NCBI RefSeq assembly: GCF_024508665.1 | Contig: NZ_JANINP010000001.1 | Span: 124,001-188,000 of the forward strand | Length of the DNA stretch: 64,000 bases | DNA from: Sphingomonas sp. | GTDB lineage: Bacteria; Pseudomonadota; Alphaproteobacteria; Sphingomonadales; Sphingomonadaceae | Reading direction: 5' to 3' | Shown: positions 52,564 to 60,754 of the stretch, in pieces | Layout: every line of letters starts with the position of its first letter | Numbering within the stretch: the first letter of the stretch is position 1 | Program-made: the position numbers and the translations under genes | The notes under the pieces: generated by a model | Database searches by the model: none | Seen by the model: the letters and a program-made list of their open reading frames with translations, nothing else | Told to the model about the DNA's origin: nothing

Positions 52564-53348
52564 GCCGCAGCCTCCGCCATCCGAGCCCACCGGGCCAGTT
52601 TATCCTCCGCATCCGACAGTTCGACGACATCGCCGACGACGATGATTGCCGGGCTCTGCACCTGCTCGCGCTCGACCATGGGGCCGAGATCGGCGAGCAA
52701 GGTCTTGATCGCGCGATGCCCGGCCAGCGTGCCGCGCTCCAGCACCGCGACCGGCATGTCGGGCGCGACGCCATCGGCCATCAGCTTGTCGGCGATATCG
52801 GGGCAGGTCGCGACGCCCATATAGATGACGAGCGTGCGGCCCTTGCCCGCGAGCCCCGACCAATCCTGGTCGGTCAGGCCTTTGCACTGGCCGGCGACGA
52901 AGCTGACCGCCGAGGAATGATCGCGATGGGTGAGGGGGAGCATCGCTTCCGCCGCGCAGCCGAGTGCGGCTGAGACGCCGGGAATGACCTCGACCGGCAG
53001 GCCGGCGGCGCGCACCGCCTCGACCTCTTCGCCGCCGCGGCCGAAAATGAACGGATCGCCGCCCTTCAGCCGCACGACGATCGCGCCCGCTTTCACATGC
53101 GCGACGATCAGCGCGTTGATCGCGTCCTGCGACAAGGTGTGCTTGCTGCGTTTCTTGGCGACCGAGATGCGGTGGGCATCGGCCGGCGCGATGTCGAGCA
53201 CGGCCGGGTCGATCAACCCGTCATGCACGACGACGTCGGCGCTTTTCAGCGCCTCGACCGCGCGAACCGTGAGCAGGCCTGGATCGCCGGGCCCGGCACC
53301 GACCAGGATGACGCGGCCACGCGCGTGCGGATCGAGAAGTGTCGCCAT
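52560..53348 (-). CDS. cobA: Uroporphyrinogen-III C-methyltransferase
   Basis: This 262-residue SUMT enzyme adds two methyl groups to uroporphyrinogen III using SAM, giving precorrin-2, the branch to sirohaem and cobalamin. It has VILVGAGPGDPGLLTVRAVE, VVHDGLI, VRLKGGDPFIFGRGGEEVEA, PVEVIPGVSAALG and LVIYMGV. It lacks the CysG N-terminal dehydrogenase/ferrochelatase domain, so another enzyme must finish sirohaem. Leading the cysI operon, it probably supplies the sirohaem precursor for CysI. Confidence 0.93.
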   Translation of the reverse strand: MATLLDPHARGRVILVGAGPGDPGLLTVRAVEALKSADVVVHDGLIDPAVLDIAPADAHRISVAKKRSKHTLSQDAINALIVAHVKAGAIVVRLKGGDPFIFGRGGEEVEAVRAAGLPVEVIPGVSAALGCAAEAMLPLTHRDHSSAVSFVAGQCKGLTDQDWSGLAGKGRTLVIYMGVATCPDIADKLMADGVAPDMPVAVLERGTLAGHRAIKTLLADLGPMVEREQVQSPAIIVVGDVVELSDAEDKLARWARMAEAAA

Positions 53349-53428
53349 GATGCGGGGCAGATGGGCCGCGGATGCGACGCGGGCAACCGACGCTTGCTAC
53401 TGGCTGGAATAGCGAAACTTTGCGGGGT

Positions 53429-53617
53429 TCAGTCCTTGCCCGCCGTCTTGGCGTTCGCCAGCTCCTGCGCGCGGCGCATCAGGCGCATCGCCTCGTCGAT
53501 CAGTTCGCCGGCAAACACCGGATCGGTCTTGCCGACCGCGATGGTCAGGCAATTGCCGGCTTCGGTTTTCAGGCGGAGCGCGCGGGGAGGAATAGTCACG
53601 TCGTTGGCAGGTTTCAC
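53429..53617 (-). CDS. Hypothetical protein, 62 residues
   Basis: An ATG at 53617 gives a polar 62-residue product: LRLKTEAGNCLTIAVGKTDP and an acidic/basic helical C-terminus (GELIDEAMRLMRRAQELANA). It has no signal peptide. No family is recognised. It lies between cobA and the ATPase on the same strand with gaps of 54-80 nt. The regular helix and start context favour a real gene. Confidence 0.55.
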   Translation of the reverse strand: MKPANDVTIPPRALRLKTEAGNCLTIAVGKTDPVFAGELIDEAMRLMRRAQELANAKTAGKD

Positions 53618-53671
53618 ATCGCGGCTAATTCACGAAATGCCAACCGGTTCCACGCCCGGGCGCAATCAAAT

Positions 53672-54205
53672 TCAGCTCATCCCGACTTGTTCGAGGACAA
53701 AGGCGAGGCGTTCGGCGACGCTGACTTTCGGCAGCAAGATCACGTCGTAACCGAGCGCCGGATAGGCCGCGGCGAGCCGATCATATTCGGCGACCGCCGA
53801 AGCGAAATCGTGCCGCCGCTCGGCATCGGACGCGAACAACTCGGGCCAGGGTGGCGCGAGGAAGGCCGGGCTGGAATAGCGATAGCCCGCGGCGAGATCG
53901 GCCAGCACCGTTTCGCCCGTCAAGTGCTCAAGCGCGACCGCGGCGTCGATTAGTCCGCGATCGAAGAAGACAGGGCCGGGCAGGGCACGCGCGTCGTCAT
54001 AATCCTGTTTGGCGAGGGCGGTGATACGGCGCGCAAAGGTGGCCCCATCGATCCACGGCAGCGCGCCGCCGCCCGACGCCAGCTCCTCGCGAACAACGCG
54101 TCGGCCCGGCTCCTCGATCGTCGCGAAGCCACGCCTGGCGAGTTCGGCGAGCAGAGTCGATTTGCCGCCGCCCGAGCAGCCCGAGATGATGAAAAAGCCA
54201 TGCAT
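53672..54205 (-). CDS. AAA-type P-loop ATPase
   Basis: This 177-residue protein has a Walker A motif GCSGGGKSTLL at residues 8-18, IEEPGRRVVREE, a DRGLIDAAVALEHL region and the late VILLPKVSVAERLAFV segment. It resembles small ATP/GTP-binding proteins of the AAA_28-type, which act as kinases or nucleotide-dependent switches. ATG 54205 was chosen because a GAGGTG ribosome-binding site is placed about 9 nt upstream; a GTG start 12 nt earlier is the alternative. Function is unknown. Confidence 0.75.
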   Translation of the reverse strand: MHGFFIISGCSGGGKSTLLAELARRGFATIEEPGRRVVREELASGGGALPWIDGATFARRITALAKQDYDDARALPGPVFFDRGLIDAAVALEHLTGETVLADLAAGYRYSSPAFLAPPWPELFASDAERRHDFASAVAEYDRLAAAYPALGYDVILLPKVSVAERLAFVLEQVGMS

Positions 54206-54360
54206 GCATTCAGCCACCTCAGCTGAAAAATGAAGAAGTCGCGACGTGATACGTCTTCTCGTCCGGAACGGACACGATTTATTGGTTTATCAAATAGTTT
54301 CCATTGCCAAGTTGGAGAATGAGGAACAGCCTTTGTCGAGTTCCGAATCGGGGGGCAAAC

Positions 54361-54588
54361 ATGACTCGATTAGCTACGGCGCTGACTGTCTGCGCCGGTT
54401 CGATGGTGCTCGCCGCAATGGCGACCGGCATGGCCGGAGCATCGGAGACGGTCAATTACACCTATGACGCCAAGGGGCGGCTGGTGAAGGTCGCCCATTC
54501 GGGCACGGTCAACAACAACGTTATGTCCAATTACAGCTTCGACAAGGCGGACAACCGCGTCAACGTGAACGTGACCGGCGCACCGTAA
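54361..54588 (+). CDS. Small secreted YD-repeat protein
   Basis: This 75-residue product has a signal peptide (TALTVCAGSMVLAAMATGMA) and one YD-type unit: ETVNYTYDAKGRLVKVAHSG, then SNYSFDKADNRVNVNVTG. It resembles a single repeat of an RHS protein and sits 44 nt before the large RHS gene in the same direction. A GGGGGGCAAAC ribosome-binding site precedes the ATG. It may be an accessory or folding partner, or a remnant of a larger RHS gene; either is inference. Confidence 0.68.
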   Translation: MTRLATALTVCAGSMVLAAMATGMAGASETVNYTYDAKGRLVKVAHSGTVNNNVMSNYSFDKADNRVNVNVTGAP

Positions 54589-54632
54589 GCGGATTCAAGC
54601 GTCTATATTCTTCCCAAACAGGATCGCAGAAG

Positions 54633-57600
54633 ATGGTGAACTTGACCCCCGTCGGGCGGGGTGGCTCGCGTTTTATCCGTAGGTTGTCTCTCGTCTCGAC
54701 GGCACTCAGCGCAAGTCTCTTCATTCTTTTGAATGCTCAACCCGCGCGCGCTCAGATCGCTACAACACAACCGATCCCTCCTTCAAATACGTCAATTGAT
54801 GATAACAACGTTGATCTTATAAGCGGTCAGGTGTTTTATGATTCATCTGATATAGAAATAGGGTCGAACGGATCGGGTTTGAGTTTTGGTAGGACGCAAC
54901 GCAGTCTTGGTGACGATAATTCGTTTAGCACAGGTCTTCAGTATGCTTCCACCATAACAGTATTCATTGGGGGGAAGTCGGATAAATTTTCTTCTCCGAA
55001 TGGATATAGTATAAACGGAACCGGAGCAAAATTGGTAGAATTGGGTAGTACTCCCAATGTGGATAATTACGACTACATTACAAGAGATGGCACGAAATAC
55101 CACTTTGATACGTCCTACAAGATGACGGTCTTTTACGTGGCAAGCCGACGTGTGTCGGATATTACCTATCCAGATGGGAGGACTTTAAACTTACAGTACG
55201 ATGTCGACGCGGAGCATCCAATATTGGGAGGGCCTTTCCCTGTTTCTCGAGTTTCGTCCGTTACCTCGTCTGACGGTTATCGCTTGACATTTAAATATCT
55301 CTATAACGGATACATGCAGAATAGTACAGATGTTGCGAAGTGGTCGTCGTTAGTTTCTGTTACAGCATCAAATGTCGGAGTAGAATCCTGTTCAGTAAGT
55401 TCTTGCTCTTCTAGTTGGCCGACGGTGTCGTATGCATGGTCAGCATCTAACACGATTGTTTCTAAGACGGATCCCTTGGCTAAGACTAGCTCGGTTACGT
55501 ATAACCCGAGTGGAAAAATTGTCGGCATTCGCGAAGCTACTAGCGGGACTGACACGGTTACTTACACCTACGATACCTCCGGTAAAATTGCGACGGCATC
55601 GCGGGGAGGTCAGACATGGTTCTACGCCTACAGCGATGTCGGCGGTGCACGGACGACAACGGTCACAGATCCGCTATCTAATCAGCAGTCCATCCTTGTC
55701 GACCTGGCGTCGAGTCAAGTGAAGAGTCGTACTAACGCGGTTGGAAAGACCACCACTTACACCTACGATACGGCTGGAAACATTGCCTCGGTGACTTATC
55801 CCGAAGGCAACTCCATTGCCTATGGGTATGACGGACGCAATAATCTGATCTCGAGCACTTATACGCCAAAGAGCGGGTCCGGGCTCAGTGCGATAACGAC
55901 CACCGCGTCTTACGACGCGACGTGTTCGAACGTGAAAACCTGCAATCAGCCCAATTCGACCACGGATGCGAAGGGCTTCACTACCGACTATACCTATGAC
56001 GCGAACAGCGGCGGCGTGCTAACCGTAACGCGTCCGGCGCCGACGACCGGTGCGGCCAGGCCTCAAACGCGCTTCAGCTATACGCCTTTGTCGGCCTGGT
56101 ACAAGAATAGTGCGGGTGCTCTCGTCCAAGCAACGGCGCCGATCTATAAGCTGACGGGTGTTTCGTCCTGCTCAAGCGGGGCGATCTGCGCCGGCACGGC
56201 GAACGAAAGCAAGCAGACGATCTCGTACGAAAGCGGATCGTCGAGCGTCCCCAGCAATCTGAAGCCGATTTCGATCACCGCTGCTGCAGGCGATGGCAGC
56301 ATTATCGCGACGACGACGCTGGGCTACGATACGGTCGGAAACGTTACAACGGTTGATGGGCCGCTCTCTGGAGCCGCGGATATCACGACCTATCGGTACG
56401 ACGCCGACCGACGAGTGCTGGGGATCGTTTCAGCGGATCCGGATGGCGGAGGCACGCTCAAACGCCGTGCTGTTCGCGTGGCCTACAACGACGCCGGTCA
56501 ACCGACCGAGCAGGAGGTCGGCACCGTCAATGGGACGACCGATAACGATTGGTTGGGGTTCAGTTCGCAGCAACAACTGACTACGAGCTATGACAGCTAT
56601 AATCGTAAGGTCCAGGATGTCGTCACTGCTGCGGCGACTACTTATAGCGTGACGCAATACAGCTACGACGCGAACGGGCGCCCGGAATGCACGGCGTTAC
56701 GGATGAACGCGGCGACGTGGGGTTCCTTGCCCAGCTCGGCGTGCACGCTGGCGGCAGCCGGCGCTGATGGACCGGACCGTATTGCGAAGCTGAGCTATGA
56801 TGCCGTAGGCCGCGCCATCAAGTCGACCTCGGCTTATGGCACGCCCGACGCGTCGGACGTTGCAACGGTAACCTATAGTGACAGCGGCAAGGTTGCGACG
56901 GCGACCGACGCCAACGGCAATAAGACAACGTACACCTATGACGGATTCGACCGCCTGTTGAAGACGAACTATCCGTCGCCGACGAAGGGGGCGGGGGCGA
57001 GTTCGACAACAGATTTCGAGCAGCTGTGGTACGACGATAACGGTAACGTCACGCACTGGCTGCTGCGCGACGGAACGCAGATCAATTACGCCTACGACAA
57101 TCTCAACCGGGTCACGTACAAGGATCTGCCCCCCGGCGATCCCGACGCCGCTTATACCTACGACCTGATGGGCCGCCTCCTTACGGCGATCAAATCTTCG
57201 CAGACTTTGACCTTTAGCTATGACGCTCTTGGGCGCAATCTGACCCAGGGCGGCCCGCTCGGGACGGTAGGCTATCAATATGATGCTGCCGGACGCCGCA
57301 CGCGGTTGACCTGGCCTGACACCTATTACGTGACTTACGATTATCAGGTCACCGGCGAGCTGACGACGATCAAGGAGAATGGGACGACAACGCTCGGGAC
57401 CTATGCCTATGACGATCTGGGAAGGCGCAAAACGCTCACTCGCGGCAACGGCGTGGTCACGACCTACTCGTTCGATCCGGTCTCTCGGTTGTCGTCGCTG
57501 GTTTCGGACCTGACCGGCACGACCAACGACCTGACGCTGGGGTTCGGCTACAATTCCGCATCGCAGATTACGTCCACCACACGCTCTAACAATGCATTTT

Positions 57601-58934
57601 CATGGACCGGCGCAACCAATGTCGCGCGCAACTACACGTCGAACGGGCTCAACCAATATAGCGCGGCGACCAGCACTATGTTCGGCTATGACGCGCGTGG
57701 CAATCTCACCAACTCAGGCAGCAACACCTATACCTACAGTCCGGAGAACCTGCTGCTGACCGGACCCAATTCGGCGAGCCTGACTTACGACGCGCTGCTG
57801 CGGCTCTACCAGTCGGGCGGCGCGTCGGTCGCAGCGTCAAACTACCTCTATGACGGTGATCAGATGATCGCCTCCTATCTCGCCTCGTCCGGAGCACTGA
57901 CTCAGCGTTATATCTTGGGGCCGGGCACGGACGAGGAACTGCTCGAAATCACCGCGGCCGGCGTCAAGACTTGGACTGTCAGCGACGAGCGCGGCTCGGT
58001 GATTGCCGGAACAGACGCGTCGGGCAACGTCACGGGTGTCAACACCTATGACGAATATGGCATTCCGGGCGCGAGCAACACGTTGCGGCGTCAATATACC
58101 GGCCAAGTCTGGCTGCCCGAGCTTGGCATGTATTATTACAAGGCGCGGATGTACTCGCCGACGCTTGGGCGGTTCATGCAGACCGATCCCATCGGATATG
58201 GCGATGGGATGAACTGGTATAATTATGTTGGCGCGGATCCTGTCAATCTTTCCGATCCAACTGGCTTAAATCGCTATTATTATTGGTGGAACGGTGACCG
58301 GCTGTTGCGCGAAGAATACGATGACGACGATAATTTCATCGGCGAAAACGATGTCACTCCCGGTAACTCGTCCGGTGGGTTTGGCGGCAGCGGTGGGGTA
58401 TCCGTCGGCGGTGGCGGTGGCGGTGGCGGTGGTCGTGGCTCAAGTGGCGAACAGGATGGTGGTTCCTCTCCTTTTCCGGACCCGGAACACCTTTGCACGA
58501 CAGCGCCTCGCCTCACAATCGGCATCGGCTTAGGTGCGATGGGAATGTTAATGAAAGGCTTCGGATATAGTGGCGAAGTTGGCGTGGCGATTCCAATTGG
58601 GACGACTATTGGCGACGCTCAATTTTACGCGAAAGACACTACCACCGACATTGACGGTTTTGGTGGAGGCGTGAGCATGGGCGGCAGCCTAAATATTGGT
58701 ATCAACCGTGGTCCGCTGCGCTCCGGAATGAGTTCGTCAGATGGGTTGCTAGGCGGCATAGCTACGCCGCGGGGTGGTTTTGAGGCCTCATTCACTCCTC
58801 CGCAAAGAGAAACCCAAGATTCATTTGGTGGGTCCTTAGGGATTAAGCCGTCCTGGGGACTGGCAGCATATATGGCAAATAAGCGCGAAACGAGCAGGCA
58901 AAAGGTCACCGACTCCATTTGCCCCGTAAGGTAA
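54633..58934 (+). CDS. RHS-repeat protein with variable C-terminal tail (putative polymorphic toxin)
   Basis: This 1,433-residue protein has a signal peptide (LSLVSTALSASLFILLNAQP, cleavage near ARAQI), about 20 YD repeats (YTYDTAGNI, YSYDANGRP, YAYDDLGRR and others) and the RHS-associated core with RQYTGQVWLPELGMYYYKAR. Two DP motifs, DPIGY and DPTGL, are exactly 18 residues apart between the motifs, the spacing used for self-cleavage in RHS toxins. After DPTGL (about residue 1211) a unique tail of about 220 residues has a poly-Gly linker and a glycine-rich domain (SGEVGVAIPIGTTIGDAQFY). The gene is AT-richer at both ends. Secretion route and toxicity are inferred. Confidence 0.9.
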   Translation: MVNLTPVGRGGSRFIRRLSLVSTALSASLFILLNAQPARAQIATTQPIPPSNTSIDDNNVDLISGQVFYDSSDIEIGSNGSGLSFGRTQRSLGDDNSFSTGLQYASTITVFIGGKSDKFSSPNGYSINGTGAKLVELGSTPNVDNYDYITRDGTKYHFDTSYKMTVFYVASRRVSDITYPDGRTLNLQYDVDAEHPILGGPFPVSRVSSVTSSDGYRLTFKYLYNGYMQNSTDVAKWSSLVSVTASNVGVESCSVSSCSSSWPTVSYAWSASNTIVSKTDPLAKTSSVTYNPSGKIVGIREATSGTDTVTYTYDTSGKIATASRGGQTWFYAYSDVGGARTTTVTDPLSNQQSILVDLASSQVKSRTNAVGKTTTYTYDTAGNIASVTYPEGNSIAYGYDGRNNLISSTYTPKSGSGLSAITTTASYDATCSNVKTCNQPNSTTDAKGFTTDYTYDANSGGVLTVTRPAPTTGAARPQTRFSYTPLSAWYKNSAGALVQATAPIYKLTGVSSCSSGAICAGTANESKQTISYESGSSSVPSNLKPISITAAAGDGSIIATTTLGYDTVGNVTTVDGPLSGAADITTYRYDADRRVLGIVSADPDGGGTLKRRAVRVAYNDAGQPTEQEVGTVNGTTDNDWLGFSSQQQLTTSYDSYNRKVQDVVTAAATTYSVTQYSYDANGRPECTALRMNAATWGSLPSSACTLAAAGADGPDRIAKLSYDAVGRAIKSTSAYGTPDASDVATVTYSDSGKVATATDANGNKTTYTYDGFDRLLKTNYPSPTKGAGASSTTDFEQLWYDDNGNVTHWLLRDGTQINYAYDNLNRVTYKDLPPGDPDAAYTYDLMGRLLTAIKSSQTLTFSYDALGRNLTQGGPLGTVGYQYDAAGRRTRLTWPDTYYVTYDYQVTGELTTIKENGTTTLGTYAYDDLGRRKTLTRGNGVVTTYSFDPVSRLSSLVSDLTGTTNDLTLGFGYNSASQITSTTRSNNAFSWTGATNVARNYTSNGLNQYSAATSTMFGYDARGNLTNSGSNTYTYSPENLLLTGPNSASLTYDALLRLYQSGGASVAASNYLYDGDQMIASYLASSGALTQRYILGPGTDEELLEITAAGVKTWTVSDERGSVIAGTDASGNVTGVNTYDEYGIPGASNTLRRQYTGQVWLPELGMYYYKARMYSPTLGRFMQTDPIGYGDGMNWYNYVGADPVNLSDPTGLNRYYYWWNGDRLLREEYDDDDNFIGENDVTPGNSSGGFGGSGGVSVGGGGGGGGGRGSSGEQDGGSSPFPDPEHLCTTAPRLTIGIGLGAMGMLMKGFGYSGEVGVAIPIGTTIGDAQFYAKDTTTDIDGFGGGVSMGGSLNIGINRGPLRSGMSSSDGLLGGIATPRGGFEASFTPPQRETQDSFGGSLGIKPSWGLAAYMANKRETSRQKVTDSICPVR

Positions 58935-58941
58935 ATTACAA

Positions 58942-59133
58942 ATGGTATTCATAATTCTTTGGGCCGTGGCTTTGTCAGCTGCGATTTTCGCTCTTATTAA
59001 TTTTATCCCTTGGGCGTTATCGGGGTTTTTTGGAAAATATAGAAGGCCATCCAAATACGAAATTATAGGGTTATCTGTTGGAAGTTTGATTTTCTTTGGG
59101 ATAATCAATTTTATTCTTAAAGACATTCATTAA
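58942..59133 (+). CDS. Putative membrane immunity protein for the RHS toxin
   Basis: This 63-residue product starts 7 nt after the RHS stop, with AAGG about 9 nt upstream. It has two hydrophobic helices (MVFIILWAVALSAAIFALIN and IIGLSVGSLIFFGIINFIL) joined by a basic loop (FFGKYRRPSKYE). Its AT-rich composition is unlike the host. The position matches that of immunity genes for polymorphic toxins, and membrane immunity proteins go with toxins acting at the membrane. No family is recognised and the role is inference. Confidence 0.65.
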   Translation: MVFIILWAVALSAAIFALINFIPWALSGFFGKYRRPSKYEIIGLSVGSLIFFGIINFILKDIH

Positions 59134-59146
59134 AAATTTTGGTTAT

Positions 59147-59306
59147 GGTGACAGTTTACTTAATCTGCTAAAATTACGGTGACAGTTTACTAAATGCGCT
59201 AAACTGGCACCTGACGAATTTTGGCATTAGATTTGCATTGCCGATCTGGGGAATTAAGGTTCCAGTCACTAAAAGCGCCAAGTTGGAATTGCGGTGATAG
59301 TTTACA
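59147..59306. repeat. Three copies of a GGTGACAGTTTACT-type repeat
   Basis: Copies at 59147 and 59178 are tandem 31-bp units (25 of 31 identical) sharing GGTGACAGTTTACT. A third partial copy GGTGATAGTTTACA is at 59293. They occupy the AT-rich 196-bp stretch between the immunity candidate and astD. No gene was seen in the stretch. They could be operators, or remnants of a mobile element next to the RHS locus. Confidence 0.65.
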
Positions 59307-59329
59307 AAATACATTAATCAATGAACCTC

Positions 59330-60742
59330 TCACCCCTCACGTAACCCCACCGCGATTGACGCCCGCGCCTGATCGGCCTCGTTCGACACCACCGGATAGG
59401 CGCAATAATCCGCCGCATAATAGGCGCTCGGCCGATGGTTTCCGCTCCACCCGATGCCGCCGAATGGCGCCGCCGAGCTCGCGCCGTTGGTCGGGCGGTT
59501 CCAGTTGACGATGCCGGCGCGGGCATTGGCCCAGAAGCGGTTGTAGAGGTCGGGGTTCTGGCTGATCAGGCTGGCCGACAGGCCGTAACGCGTGTTGTTG
59601 GCTTCCGCGATCGCCTCGTCGAAATCGCTCGTGCGGATCACCTGGAGGATCGGGCCGAACAATTCGATGTCGGGGCGGTCCTTCATCTCGGTCGCGTCGA
59701 GGATGCCCGGCGTCAGGAACGGCTTGTCGTCGAACGGGCGTTCCATGTGCCGCAATGGTCGGCCGCCGCGCATCATCAGTTCGAGGAAGCTCTCGGTCAG
59801 CAGATCGGCGACCTCGTTATCGATCACCGGGCCCATGAACGGCTGCGGGTCGGCGTGCGGGTCGCCGACGATCAGCCGGCCGGTGAGCTTGAGCAATTCT
59901 GCCGTCAGCGGTTCGTACAATGCCTCGTCGACGATCAGCCGGCGCGCCGCGGTGCAGCGCTGGCCGGCGGTGGTGAAGGCGGATTGGATGATGACGATCG
60001 CCGCGGCGTGGAGGTCGGGCGCGTCCCACACGATGATCGGATTATTGCCGCCCATTTCCAGCGCCAGGATCTTTTCGGGCCGGTCGGCGAATTGGCGGTT
60101 GAGCGCGATCCCGGTGCGCGCCGATCCGGTGAACAGCAATCCGTCGATGCCGTCATGCCCGGCCAGCGCCTTGCCCTCGGCCGGGCCGCCGATCAGCAAT
60201 CGCGCGCAGCCCTGGGGCACGCCCGCCTCATGCAGGCAATCGACCATGAACGCGCCCGTCGCCGGGGTCTTTTCGGACGGCTTGAACACCACTGCGTTGC
60301 CCGCGATCAGTGCGGGCACGATGTGGCCGTTGGGCAAATGCGCGGGGAAATTGTAGGGCCCCAGCACCGCGAGCACGCCGTGCGGCTTGTGGCGCAGCGC
60401 CATGCGGCTGCCCATCGGGGAATCGAGCTGGCGTTGGCCGGTGCGCTCGGCAAAGGCGCCGGCCGAAATGTCGACCTTGGCGATGACCGAATCGACCTCG
60501 GTCTTCGCTTCCCATAACGGCTTGCCGGTCTCTCGCGCGATCAGGTCGGTGAAGGCGTCGCTGCGCGCGCGTACGACATTGGCATAGCGGCGCAGGGTCT
60601 CGATGCGGAAGGTGACCGGCTTGGCCGCCCATTCGGCCCAGCTCTCACGCGCGGCCGCGACTTCGCTGTCGGCATCGCCGATCGCATGGCGCCACAGCAA
60701 TTCGCCGGTCGCCGGTTCGTAGGAAAGAAGTTCACCCGACAT
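59330..60742 (-). CDS. astD: Succinylglutamate-semialdehyde dehydrogenase
   Basis: This 470-residue aldehyde dehydrogenase performs the fourth step of the arginine succinyltransferase pathway. It has VLGPYNFPAHLPNGHIVPAL, LLFTGSARTGIAL, the catalytic Glu in ALEMGGNNPIIVW and the nucleophile TAGQRCTAARR (about residue 270), and ends with the AstD-type segment GWSGNHRPSAYYAADYCAYP. It follows selO (12-nt gap) on the same strand; the rest of the ast pathway is not in the window. The downstream end meets the RHS-region repeats. Confidence 0.93.
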   Translation of the reverse strand: MSGELLSYEPATGELLWRHAIGDADSEVAAARESWAEWAAKPVTFRIETLRRYANVVRARSDAFTDLIARETGKPLWEAKTEVDSVIAKVDISAGAFAERTGQRQLDSPMGSRMALRHKPHGVLAVLGPYNFPAHLPNGHIVPALIAGNAVVFKPSEKTPATGAFMVDCLHEAGVPQGCARLLIGGPAEGKALAGHDGIDGLLFTGSARTGIALNRQFADRPEKILALEMGGNNPIIVWDAPDLHAAAIVIIQSAFTTAGQRCTAARRLIVDEALYEPLTAELLKLTGRLIVGDPHADPQPFMGPVIDNEVADLLTESFLELMMRGGRPLRHMERPFDDKPFLTPGILDATEMKDRPDIELFGPILQVIRTSDFDEAIAEANNTRYGLSASLISQNPDLYNRFWANARAGIVNWNRPTNGASSAAPFGGIGWSGNHRPSAYYAADYCAYPVVSNEADQARASIAVGLREG

Positions 60743-60754
60743 GGATCATGGTCC

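Noticed and set aside
59147..59208. CRISPR array remnant
   Set aside because: Units are abutting 31-bp copies without unique spacers, and no cas genes are present.
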